Of a stretch of DNA of 64,000 nt, positions 8,255-17,200 are shown piece by piece. Source of the DNA: Corynebacterium minutissimum (lineage in GTDB: Bacteria; Actinomycetota; Actinomycetes; Mycobacteriales; Mycobacteriaceae); assembly GCF_000805675.1 (NCBI RefSeq), contig NZ_JSEF01000004.1, forward strand, positions 241,002-305,001, written 5' to 3'. The notes under the pieces are model-generated. The model was not told where the DNA came from and made no database searches. It saw nothing but the letters and a program-made list of their open reading frames with translations. Positions within the stretch are counted from its first letter, which is position 1, and every line of letters begins with the position of its first letter. A program made the translations under genes and the position numbers.

Positions 8255-8973
8255 CCGGTGACGATGACGTTGTACTCCAAGTCTGATGTGCCGTCCACCG
8301 CACACGCAATGAGCACGATACGCCCGGGAACCTCGGTATTCATGAGGTCGGCGTCGCTGCCGAGCTGATTCTTGGGGATGAGGAAGGCGTTATCCACGAT
8401 CCACTCGCGGCCCGCACCACCCTCGGAGGTCATGCGGATGTGGGAGCCGTTCAGGGTGGACGTCGCAAAGCGCTGTACCTGCTCCCCGTCGAGGCCTTCC
8501 ACCGTCGTGGGCGCGGTGAGGTCCACGTTGGCCGTGACCACTTCGGAGAAGGGGTTGAATACCAATTTCTGCTGGCCCCACGCATGGCCCAACACGTAAG
8601 TAGTGCCCTGTTCCGCTGTGGCGGGGGACTCGCCCCAGTCTTGTACCCAGCGCACCATGGTCTCCTGCGGACCGGCCGGGTTGAGGGGGACGACGAAGGG
8701 CATCGAGTCATAGGTCGCGCCCGTGATTGTGGCCGGGCCATCCATCTCAAACGCACCGGTCAGTGCTGGTGCCGGGCCCTCATTGAGTGGGGGAGGAGTG
8801 GGCGCTGCGCTTGAAGACGTCTCACTGCTCACCGTCATCGACTCCGACGCGGCCGCGTCGCTCGTCGTTTCAGACGACGTGGTGACTTCCTCGGCGCCCG
8901 AGCACGCCACAAGGATTAAGGCCGTGGTAAGGCCAAGGATAGGGAGGAGGGACGTTCGTAGATGCTTATGCAT
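8242..8973 (-). CDS. Sortase-like lipoprotein
   Basis: 243 aa. The N-terminal signal peptide ends in a lipobox, LVAC at residues 21-24, followed by a Ser/Thr-rich linker to about residue 60. The rest resembles the sortase fold: TYVLGHAWG carries the His, and RIVLIACAVDG carries the Cys in the position of the sortase TLxTC strand, followed by YNVIVTGHL. No Arg is seen at the usual place after the Cys (the segment reads DGTSDLEYNVIV). It could be a non-canonical class F-like sortase or an inactive relative. It converges with tgt (13-base overlap of the ends) and its ATG overlaps the stop of the upstream small gene in ATGCATAA. RBS AAAGGA. Confidence 0.65.
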   Translation of the reverse strand: MHKHLRTSLLPILGLTTALILVACSGAEEVTTSSETTSDAAASESMTVSSETSSSAAPTPPPLNEGPAPALTGAFEMDGPATITGATYDSMPFVVPLNPAGPQETMVRWVQDWGESPATAEQGTTYVLGHAWGQQKLVFNPFSEVVTANVDLTAPTTVEGLDGEQVQRFATSTLNGSHIRMTSEGGAGREWIVDNAFLIPKNQLGSDADLMNTEVPGRIVLIACAVDGTSDLEYNVIVTGHLA

Positions 8974-9130
8974 CGTAGATGTCCTTTAAGACCTCATCGA
9001 GGTTAAAGCGCTCGCCGGAATCCTCTGCCATTGCTGCGCGCAGTTCCTGAAGGTCGTAGTAGTCTTCGACCCGTTCTAAAAACGCTGCGCAGGCAAAATC
9101 AGATATCGGACGGCCTTCACATGCAGCCAT
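8966..9130 (-). CDS. RelB-family antitoxin-like small protein, N-terminally short
   Basis: 54-codon gene with a strong AAAGGAG six bases before its ATG. The protein reads GRPISDF... then LERVEDYYDLQELRAAMAED, SGERFNLDEVL. This is the pattern of helix B plus the toxin-binding tail of RHH antitoxins of the RelB / DUF6290 kind. The usual N-terminal beta strand and helix A are missing, and the bases before the ATG do not encode them. No RelE-type toxin follows; instead its stop overlaps the start of the sortase-like lipoprotein by 8 bases. It is therefore either a decayed orphan antitoxin or a small protein reused as a translational coupler. Function uncertain. Confidence 0.6.
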   Translation of the reverse strand: MAACEGRPISDFACAAFLERVEDYYDLQELRAAMAEDSGERFNLDEVLKDIYDA

Positions 9131-9180
9131 TAATTCTCCTTTGTCACCGTGAATGCATCGTATTACGCAAGATGGGTGAA

Positions 9181-9226
9181 AGGAAGAGAGAAATAGACCC
9201 CCTCGGCACAGTGTGTGCCAAGGGGG
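9181..9226 (-). terminator. Terminator after yhhQ
   Basis: On the minus strand a 13-base stem CCCCCTTGGCACA / TGTGCCGAGGGGG (9198-9226, one mismatch) with a 3-base loop, followed by TCTATTTCTCTCTTT. It separates yhhQ from the small antitoxin-like gene. Confidence 0.85.
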
Positions 9227-9249
9227 TGAGAATTCGCGACGGGTCGCTG

Positions 9250-9984
9250 CTACTGAGGCTGTGTTGCCGTTGAGGTTTCGGCCTCATCGATAGGCACGTA
9301 ATCCTCGCGGCGCTTGACCCAGGAGATAACCAGCGTGGTCAGCGGAAGCATGATGACCTCGCAGGCGGTCTTCCACAAGAAGCCCACGATGACGTAGTTC
9401 AGGAAGCCACTGAAGGAATCGATGCCGATGACGGGTGCGGCGATAGCACAGAACAGTAGAGTATCGCCGAACTCGCCAACGACGGTGGACGCAACAAGGC
9501 GGGCGATGAGGCCCTTCTCGCCTGAGCGGGCCTTCATCTTCACCAAGGTGAAAGAGTTGAGCAGCTGGCCCACAACGTAGCCGACCAAGGAGGCAGCAAG
9601 AATCTGCGGAACCAGGCCGAGAGTTGCTTCGAAAGCTTCTTGGCCTTCATAGAAGTCCGCGGCAGGTAGCCAGATGGCGATGTAGAAGGAGAGCGCGGCA
9701 AGGATAGCCATGGCGAAGCCGATGTAGACAGCGCGGCGGGTGGACTTGAAGCCGTAGCACTCAGAGAGAACGTCGCCCACGATGTAGGCAAGAGGGAAGA
9801 GGAAGAAAGCGCCATCGGTAATGAGCGGGCCCAGCTGGACGCCCTTCGTGGCATTGATGTTCGAGATGAGGAAGGTGACGACGAACACCGTGACCAGCCA
9901 CGGGTACAAAGTGGAATGTACCGGGATGAATCGGATGCTCTCGCCACCGGGTTTGGTGGTTGCGGTTGCCGATTGAGTTGTCAT
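9250..9984 (-). CDS. yhhQ: Queuosine precursor transporter, YhhQ (QPTR/VUT) family
   Basis: 244 aa integral membrane protein with six or so TMs. Family features: VVTFLISNINATKG in TM1, ITDGAFFLFPLAYIVGDVLSE near residues 55-75, and VGEFGDTLLF later, containing the conserved polar residues of this family. YhhQ proteins import preQ0/preQ1 (or queuine) for tRNA modification. The frame runs 17 codons further upstream, but the ATG at 9984 begins a normal-length protein. tgt is 1 kb away and gluQ is at 28.8 kb, consistent with salvage. The 100 bases upstream show no preQ1 riboswitch that I can recognise. Confidence 0.88.
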   Translation of the reverse strand: MTTQSATATTKPGGESIRFIPVHSTLYPWLVTVFVVTFLISNINATKGVQLGPLITDGAFFLFPLAYIVGDVLSECYGFKSTRRAVYIGFAMAILAALSFYIAIWLPAADFYEGQEAFEATLGLVPQILAASLVGYVVGQLLNSFTLVKMKARSGEKGLIARLVASTVVGEFGDTLLFCAIAAPVIGIDSFSGFLNYVIVGFLWKTACEVIMLPLTTLVISWVKRREDYVPIDEAETSTATQPQ

Positions 9985-10420
9985 AACACAGCATTTTTCC
10001 ATGAAGATGGGGGAACTAGAAATGGGGTGGATCAAGCGCTACTACTGGGGAGTAATCCCTAAGGTGTCATTGTGAAACAAAACTGCAGATGAGCAGGTTG
10101 TTTTCGGGATCCATTAAGAGGTTAGTAGTCAGAAAGTTATCTGAACTGGGCAGAAAAGGTGGCCATACTATGGCATTCTTTTGCTTGCAGTGTTGTCGTG
10201 TTCCCTGCACGTTTCTTGTCTGCTGTGCTTGCTGAGCGCTCGAAGAGATTCGGGCGCGTTCGAATTTTTAGGTCAGCACGAGAAGAACGTGTCCGAGACT
10301 GCGACTACCTTATATCTCAATGCTCTCAGCACTCCGGCTGATTCTTTGTCTTCCACGCACTTATGCAGGGAGGAGAGGGAGGTCGGTCGGGGCAAACACC
10401 GTTATAGAGAAGGTATCGCT
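9985..10420. promoter_or_regulatory. Divergent promoter region, yhhQ / nine-gene operon
   Basis: 436 bases between the starts of yhhQ (minus) and the first operon gene (plus). A possible plus-strand -10 element TACTAT lies near 10168. The plus-strand frame of the first operon gene stays open back to 10181, but that stretch is Cys/Ser/Leu-rich, lacks a ribosome site, and is unlike the protein that follows, so I treat it as untranslated leader. No RNA gene recognised. Confidence 0.4.
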
Positions 10421-11071
10421 ATGACATTTGGTTCCCCAGGTTCGTCACCACAGTTTGGCGGGCGCCCTCCACAAGGTGCGCCCACGCCGAACCTCGGCGC
10501 AGGACACAACGCCGGCTCTGGATTCGGTGCGCCCGGTGGATCCGGCGGATTTGGTGTTCCCAATCCGGCGCAGAACCCGACCCCTAACCCTAGTCCAGGA
10601 CAGAGCGCAGGCACGGGCCCAAGTTCCGGCTTTGGTTCCGGTTCCGGTTCGGGCTTTGGCGCGCCGGGCTCGTCGGATGGCTTTAGCCAGTCCTCCCCAA
10701 CCCCGGACTTCCGCCGCCAGGTCGCAACGCCGAGCGAGCCGACGAAGGGACCGTGGTCACTGCTCATCGCAGCAGGTGTGTCTGCAGTTATTGCGCTGAT
10801 TTTGCTTATCGTGGCGCCCCTCGTTGCCTCCCCGACGCAGGGCCTGTATTTTGGCCTCGCGATTTTTGGCTGGCTGCTGGCGGGCATCGTTACCTTTGTT
10901 CTTTTGGGTCTGTACACCTTGAAGAACACGCAGCGGCAAGCAGAGACCTTCTACATTGAGGACACCACACAAACCTTGCTCTACCGCGTCATTATGGGCG
11001 GTAGTTTCCTTCTCGTCATCGTCGCTGCGGTCGAAATCGCCTTCTACGTAGGAAAGGCGGTTGGCGCCTAA
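10421..11071 (+). CDS. Operon gene 1: FG-repeat, three-TM membrane protein
   Basis: 216 aa. Residues 1-110 are disordered, rich in Gly, Pro, Ser and Phe, with FG dipeptides at 3-4, 12-13, 35-36, 44-45, 71-72 and 79-80, several as FG-x-P (FGSP, FGAP twice, FGVP). Three membrane segments follow at about 111-136, 143-168 and 185-212. The start is the ATG at 10421 with AGAAGG ten bases upstream. Its stop overlaps the next gene's ATG (TAATG), so the two are coupled. No family recognised. Inference: a membrane anchor for the other operon products, with its cytoplasmic FG tail as docking region. Confidence 0.8.
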   Translation: MTFGSPGSSPQFGGRPPQGAPTPNLGAGHNAGSGFGAPGGSGGFGVPNPAQNPTPNPSPGQSAGTGPSSGFGSGSGSGFGAPGSSDGFSQSSPTPDFRRQVATPSEPTKGPWSLLIAAGVSAVIALILLIVAPLVASPTQGLYFGLAIFGWLLAGIVTFVLLGLYTLKNTQRQAETFYIEDTTQTLLYRVIMGGSFLLVIVAAVEIAFYVGKAVGA

Positions 11072-14000
11072 TGAAGAAGTTCACTCGTGCACTAGCTTTG
11101 TCCGCAGCAGCGATGATTGCCGGTTTCGGCGGTAGCTTGGGAGCCGTAGCACAAGAAGCTCCACCGGCTCCTGATGCACCAGCTCCTGAGGCGCCACCGG
11201 CACCGGATGCACCCGCGCCGGATAATCCGGAAGGGAATCCGGACGATAAACCTGAAGACCACCCAGAGGACAACGGCGACCACAATCCTGACGAGCACCC
11301 AGAGGACAAGCCTGCTCCGGAGGAACACCGCGAAGGTATCGGTTCTGAGTCCAAGCTTTCTGAAGTCTCCCAAAAGAACCTGTCTGACTTCGGCTCGTGT
11401 ATCGCGAGTGAGAAATCTGCGGACCTACTTTTTGTTCTGGACCAATCGGCGTCGCTCGTTGGTTATGAAGGCTCAACGCCTACGGATGCTGACTTTTTCC
11501 GCGTAGATGCTACGGCGGACATTGTGAAACAGCTGGCTAACCTCGGCGAGGATAACGGCGCCGACATCAACGTCAAGCTCGCTGGTTTCGGTTCTGAGTA
11601 CTACAGTGACCCTGCCGAATATGGCGGCTGGACCAACGTCTCCGGTAAGGAAGATGCTCTGGACAGCGAGCTGGAGAAGTTTCGTAAGGAAGACCGAGTC
11701 TCTGATCTGGAAACCAATTACGGCGCTGCGTACTCAGGTGCGCTCAAGGAATTCGCGTCTCATGAGAGCAGCAATTGCCGTGCCATCGTGTTCTTTACCG
11801 ATGGCAAGTACTACACCGATGCCGAAGCACATGATCTGAAGGGCGCACAAGACAAGCTGTGTGAGGTTAATTCTTCAGTAACTGCTTTCCGCAACTCGAA
11901 CATTCGCCTTTTTAATGTCGGGCTGGTTCCTGCTGCCGAAGCGCAGGACCAGATTAGCCAGCTGACTCGCATGGCAGAAGGCGAGGACTGTGGCCAAGGT
12001 GCCCCGAACGGTGCGTTCTTTGATGCTGGTGAGGACCCCGCGGCACTCTTCGCTGCCTTCCGAAATCTCATCCCAACTTCGGGTGGTGTGACTAAAGACG
12101 GCAACCTGAAGGACCAATTCGACTTCGTTCTGGATGACTCCGTCTCCCCAGTGCGCCTGTCCGCAGTACCGAAGAACTCGGTGGAGGAAGGCACTCTTAT
12201 TCCTACGTTGACCGGCCCCAATGGTGAGGTGGTTGAGCTCCACACTGATACCACCAAGGTGGCTGGCGCGAAGGTCTCCGTGACCGAAAACAACAAGCTA
12301 CCGGGCATGGTGGATATCGCTATGGAAAAGGATGGCGATGACTGGGCTGGCGCATGGACCTTCGGCTACAAGGTGGCGGAGGGCACTGATGGCGAGTACC
12401 TTGCATCTGTCGTTATGGTCCCCGGTCTCACCCTTGACCTCAAGCGCGAGGATGGCACCAAGGTTGAGGGAGGCATTAACTCCGACCAGATACTTAAGGG
12501 CCAGCTGGTGGACGGCAAAGGTGAGGCCCGCACGCTAGAGGGCGAGGGTACACTGCACGCAGAGTTCGTACCGGAGGAAGGTTCCCCGGTCACTCTCGTG
12601 GACAACGCCCCGATTACTGATGGGCAGCCTGTCGATATTCCACTCGAACGAGTAGAAAACGCTGCCTCTGGTCAGCTGGTCACTCGCGTGGACATCACCA
12701 CGAAGGGCACGGAGGATCGTCCGGGCTCCAAGCTGGATCCCATCAATGCCGAAACCCCGCTGACTATTACTCCAGTGAACATGCCCACTGTTGGCTCGGC
12801 ACAGACAATCACGATGACGGAGAAAGAAATTACCGTCGACGTCCCTGTGACCGGCCCGGGCAAGGTGTGGGTTGCAGACCAGACAGTGAATACCGAAGAC
12901 GCCATGCTGCCTGCAGGAGTGTCCTCCATCGCTGTGTCCTCCAAGAACAACTCTGAGGACTCTGCACTGGAGCTGTCCAAGGACGAGAAAGCCACCATTC
13001 CGGTGACGTTGAGCGTGGAGAATATGGCTGACGGTCCGCTGCGCGTGGAGCCGATAATTAATCTCCAGTCAGCAGAAGACAACCAGCAGATGGAGTTGCC
13101 GTTGACCTTGCAGGGCTCCATGAGCGCTCCCCTGAGCAAGTCCGCATTTGGCTTGGCATTTGTCCTTGCAGTGCTGCTTGCACTGCTCATTCCGCTGGCC
13201 ATCCTGTACTTCATGAAGTGGTTCTCTGGCCGTATTCCAGAAAAGCCACGCATGTTCGTTAAGACCATCCCGGTCAAGCGCGACGGGGCCAACCTGGTTC
13301 GCACCGATAATGGCCGCCCATTTGCAGTGAGCAAGGATGAGTTCCAAGGTGCGGTACCGGTGGAGACCTCGGCACGCTCAGCTCAGCTGGGCCGCAATGA
13401 AGCCAAGGTGAAGATGGGGCTGAGCCCCTTTACTGCCGCGCACGTAGAGATTCAGCGTGACGGCACAATCTCCGGCAAGGGCAAGAAGTCCGGTTACCGC
13501 GCAGTGCTGCCGCTGGCCATTCAGAATGAGTGGTTCTTTGTTGGTAACCAGAAGGACCGTGATTCCGGTGAGATTGTTATGACCGTCGATACGCTGGCGC
13601 AGGCCAGCCAGTACGACGAGATGTCGAAGGAAATCAGCCGACAGGCACTGCCGCTCTTTGACCAAGTAGCGTTCCCTGCTGAGAAGGAGCCGACCCCGCC
13701 GCCAGCAGGGCAGCAGACCCCACCTCAGCAACCGGGTGGTCCGTCTGGCTCCACCGGTCAACCAGGACCATCTGGTCCACAGGGCCCGTGGGGCCCGCAA
13801 GGTGGCCCACAGCCTGGACCACAAGGAGCTCCGTACCAGGGCGGTCAACCACATACCCCGCAACGCGGTGGCTTTGGTTCCTCGCAACCTGCGGGACCGT
13901 CCCCGCAGACCCCGCCGCAGCACGGCCAGCCGGGCCGCCCGAATCAGCCCGGCCAATCTGGCTTTGGTGGAGGGCCAGGATTCGGTAGTGGTCAGGGCTT

Positions 14001-14154
14001 CGGCCAGCCACAGCGTCCGAATCAGCCAGGCTGTCCTGGACCGCCTGGTGGCTCCGGGTTCGGTCAACCGGGACAGCAACGCCCGAACAATCCTGGTACC
14101 CCTGGTAACAACGGCGGCTTTCCCCCGAACCCCGGGTTCGGACCCCGGAACTAA
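11071..14154 (+). CDS. Operon gene 2: secreted VWA-domain membrane protein
   Basis: 1027 aa. Signal peptide 1-28; acidic Pro/Glu/Asp-rich linker to about 100; VWA domain about 110-335 with MIDAS motif DQSAS near 124-128, the Thr in ETNYGAAYSG, and the second acidic site in FFTDGK. Beta-rich repeats follow (about 340-680), then one TM (about 690-715). The cytoplasmic part has a small domain and a tail (about 885-1027) rich in Pro, Gln and Gly with FG motifs (FGQP twice, FGSS, FGPR). The outside-in layout (metal-dependent adhesion domain outside, FG tail inside) suggests a receptor or anchor. One to two per cent of the tail resembles collagen-like PG repeats only superficially. Confidence 0.85.
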   Translation: MKKFTRALALSAAAMIAGFGGSLGAVAQEAPPAPDAPAPEAPPAPDAPAPDNPEGNPDDKPEDHPEDNGDHNPDEHPEDKPAPEEHREGIGSESKLSEVSQKNLSDFGSCIASEKSADLLFVLDQSASLVGYEGSTPTDADFFRVDATADIVKQLANLGEDNGADINVKLAGFGSEYYSDPAEYGGWTNVSGKEDALDSELEKFRKEDRVSDLETNYGAAYSGALKEFASHESSNCRAIVFFTDGKYYTDAEAHDLKGAQDKLCEVNSSVTAFRNSNIRLFNVGLVPAAEAQDQISQLTRMAEGEDCGQGAPNGAFFDAGEDPAALFAAFRNLIPTSGGVTKDGNLKDQFDFVLDDSVSPVRLSAVPKNSVEEGTLIPTLTGPNGEVVELHTDTTKVAGAKVSVTENNKLPGMVDIAMEKDGDDWAGAWTFGYKVAEGTDGEYLASVVMVPGLTLDLKREDGTKVEGGINSDQILKGQLVDGKGEARTLEGEGTLHAEFVPEEGSPVTLVDNAPITDGQPVDIPLERVENAASGQLVTRVDITTKGTEDRPGSKLDPINAETPLTITPVNMPTVGSAQTITMTEKEITVDVPVTGPGKVWVADQTVNTEDAMLPAGVSSIAVSSKNNSEDSALELSKDEKATIPVTLSVENMADGPLRVEPIINLQSAEDNQQMELPLTLQGSMSAPLSKSAFGLAFVLAVLLALLIPLAILYFMKWFSGRIPEKPRMFVKTIPVKRDGANLVRTDNGRPFAVSKDEFQGAVPVETSARSAQLGRNEAKVKMGLSPFTAAHVEIQRDGTISGKGKKSGYRAVLPLAIQNEWFFVGNQKDRDSGEIVMTVDTLAQASQYDEMSKEISRQALPLFDQVAFPAEKEPTPPPAGQQTPPQQPGGPSGSTGQPGPSGPQGPWGPQGGPQPGPQGAPYQGGQPHTPQRGGFGSSQPAGPSPQTPPQHGQPGRPNQPGQSGFGGGPGFGSGQGFGQPQRPNQPGCPGPPGGSGFGQPGQQRPNNPGTPGNNGGFPPNPGFGPRN

Positions 14155-14212
14155 GTCGGTTTAGCACCACACAACAGCACAGAAGCGAAGCCCCTTCGAA
14201 AGGTAGTTAAAG

Positions 14213-17200
14213 ATGAAGAAGTTCCTCGTCGTCGGTTGCGGTGGCTCCGGCGCCAAGACCCTGGCGTTCATGATGGATCAGCTCAAAGCAGAGCTGCGCA
14301 GCATTGACCCGGACATGACCGAACTGCCCAAGGCGTGGCAGTTCGTCAACATCGACGTGCCTCTTGAGGAGGAAGCCGGCCCGCAGAAGCTGCCCAACGT
14401 GACGCAAAACGGCGGACAGTACGTTGGCATTGGTTCGCGCCAGAATTACAACACCTTCGACGAGGGAGTATCCAGCATCCTCGGCCGCTCCGGCAAGCTT
14501 GGTGAGATTGCCACCTGGGCTACCCGTAACCCGGCGTCCAATGACGTAAAGCTTGCTGATGGCGCCGGCCAGTACCGCGCAATCGGCCGTATGCTGACCC
14601 TGCCGCACCTCAAGGAGATTCGCCAGTCCCTCAAGGCAGCGGTGGACGAGATGTTCACCCAGGAAGCAATCCAAGAACTCAACCGCTTGAATTACAAGCA
14701 GACCAAGCTGGACTCCGACACTGGTGACTCCCAGCCGGTCGTCCTCGTGGTCTCCTCCATGGCAGGCGGTGCTGGTGCCTCGATGTTCCTTGATGTGTGC
14801 CGCGTGCTTACCACTATTCCGAATGTGAACCCACAGGGCACTCTCGTCTTCATGTACACCCCGGAGATCTTCTCCGATAACAAGGCCGATGACATGGCTG
14901 GCGCGTGGCCGAACTCCTTGGCTATGTTCGGTGAGGTCGTTGCCGCCCAGATGGGTAATTCCAGCAAGCATGACCGCGCCATTTTCGAAGCCTTCGATAT
15001 GGGTAACCCGCCGGAGGGGCAGACCTTTGGCCGTATCTTCCCGATTGGCTCCAAGATGGGCACCACCAGCGCACGTTTCGGCGATGGTTCTGCCATGTCC
15101 ATTTATCGTGGTCTGGGCCGTGCACTGGCTGGCCTGATGGCATCCACGAAGGCCAGCGACAACCTTGTCTCTTACGCGTTGACCAATACTCCTGCGGGTG
15201 ACGGCGGCCGCCGCTTCTTTGGCTGGGATAGCCCTACCGGTGGTACTCCGTGGGGCCGCTTGCCCTGGGGTTCTCTTGGTTATGCCCAGGTATCCATGGG
15301 CCGTGACCGTTTCGCCGAGTACTCCTCTCAGCGCCTTGCTCGCAGCGCCTTTGAGCGTCTCTTCAACGGTCACCTCGATCCGCAGAACCCCGAAGCCGGT
15401 GAGATGCAGATTGCCAAGAAGCTAGAGGAGCGCCTGCCCAACGCTTTTAGCTCCATTACTCTTGATCCGTCCTGGGCGCACGGCGGTCAGATTGATAGCG
15501 GCAGCGTCTGGAACTGGCTCAACAGCGTTTTCGGTGGTCAGGCTCAGCAGGCTGCGGATAGCGCCACGAAGTACCTGCAGAACTACATCCCGGTAGGCCA
15601 GGGCCGTAACGTCAACGAGTGGCGTGACGAGTTCGAAGGCAACATGGCTGACCCACGCAACGAACAGGCGATTGCCTCCGTACTGAACAACGCTGCGTAT
15701 GACATTGTCTACCGCTACGCCAACTTCTTCACTGACAGCGTGCTGGCTACCGTCGAGGGCGAGCTTGCGGCCGTCGGCGTGCCTTATGTGCGCGAAATGC
15801 TCTCGAAGATTACGGATGTGTTGACGAACTCCGACCGCCTCATGCCGGTTCTAGGAGAGTACTCCGGTTACTACCAAAACACCCGTGTGCTGACGAAGCC
15901 GGAGGGCGCGGATCCCATCCTGAGCCCGCTGACCGGTAAGGGTCAGATGACGGATCCGACGCCGACGGTTAATGCACTCATGGGCTTGTATTACAACCAG
16001 TTCTACAGCTATGCGCTCATGGCCATCGCACACCTGCTCAAGGATGTTCTCCAGGATTATGCCGACGAGAACCTTTTCCACCTCAAGCGCGAGCTGGCAG
16101 ATGCCCACGCCGTGCTAGAGAAGGCAGTGTCCAAGCGCGCTGAAACTAACAAACTTGCGGATGTGCGCACCGATGAGGTCAACGCGTGGCCCACGGAAAT
16201 TGATGAGGTTGTCGAAACCCGCTTCAAGGGTGCCGAGAACGAAATCATGCTCACGGACGTCAACTCCTTCATCGTTGACTACAAGGATCAGATGCTGCGC
16301 ACCATCCAAGGCCAGCAGTCCACGGCGGACGTCACCAACTATGAGCAGGCGTATCCCTTCGCAGTGCGTTCCGTCATTCGCGGTGAGTGGGAATCCCTCG
16401 ACGCGGCCCAAGCACCGAATGACACTTTGGCACCGCAGAAGCGCACGAACGATGCTTATTCCAACCGTGCTGGTTGGGTTTCTAAATACCTATCGCGTCA
16501 CCCGCAGACTGGTGAGTCCCGTGAATCCCAGCGTGCGCACTACCACGCCAAGATTCGCCCAACGGATCTGCTCGAGCGCTCCCGCCAGTGGATTAACCGT
16601 CGTGATTACGAGTTCCAGAAGTTCAACTCGGTCGACCTGCGCCGCTACCTCACCCTGACCCCGGACATCAACGAGGTTGAGCACGCAGAGCGTCAGCGCC
16701 GCTTCGTGGAGGCCTTCCAGTTGGCACTGAGCTATGCCCGCCCGCTGGCGGCTGTCAACGACGACATGGTCCAGCGCATCCATGGCAAGTCAGTGCAGTA
16801 CACCTACTCTTTCTCCGATATCCCATTTGCTGAGCTCGGCTCCGCAGAGAGCGGTATCGCTGCGCAGCTGGAGTCCGTGCTCAACCGCCCGGAGATTGAC
16901 GGCCCGTCTTCGGTTGCTCTCCGCAACTCTCTGAACATGTCGGATCATGTTCAGCACATCGAGATTTTCGGCTCCTACCCGAACTACTCGCCGATTGTCT
17001 TCTCCTCCATGTTCAATTACATCGCCAAGGACATTGAGAAGCAGGACAACTTCGATGGTTCTTGGTGGTCGGAGCGCCGAACCCGCCCGCTCCCGGCAGC
17101 GTTGCCGCTCACGGAGACCGAGCGCCAGGCCATGGTTGCCGGTTGGATCATTGGACGCATCACTGGGCGCGTGTACATCTCCAACCCGGACGCCAGCAAC

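Noticed and set aside
9985..10140. preQ1 riboswitch in front of yhhQ
   Set aside because: Looked for the short stem with A-rich tail and for class II/III patterns on the minus strand; none fits.
10181..10420. Open frame in front of operon gene 1 giving an 80-residue N-terminal extension
   Set aside because: Cys/Leu/Ser-rich sequence unlike the rest, no ribosome site, and a good RBS before ATG 10421. The promoter-like TACTAT is also just upstream.
13700..14154. Collagen-like domain in gene 2 tail
   Set aside because: Pro and Gly are frequent, but there is no sustained G-x-y periodicity; FG-rich disorder describes it better.
14207..15373. 388-codon frame antisense to the tubulin-like gene
   Set aside because: Composition His/Gly-rich as in reverse-frame shadows; no initiation signals.
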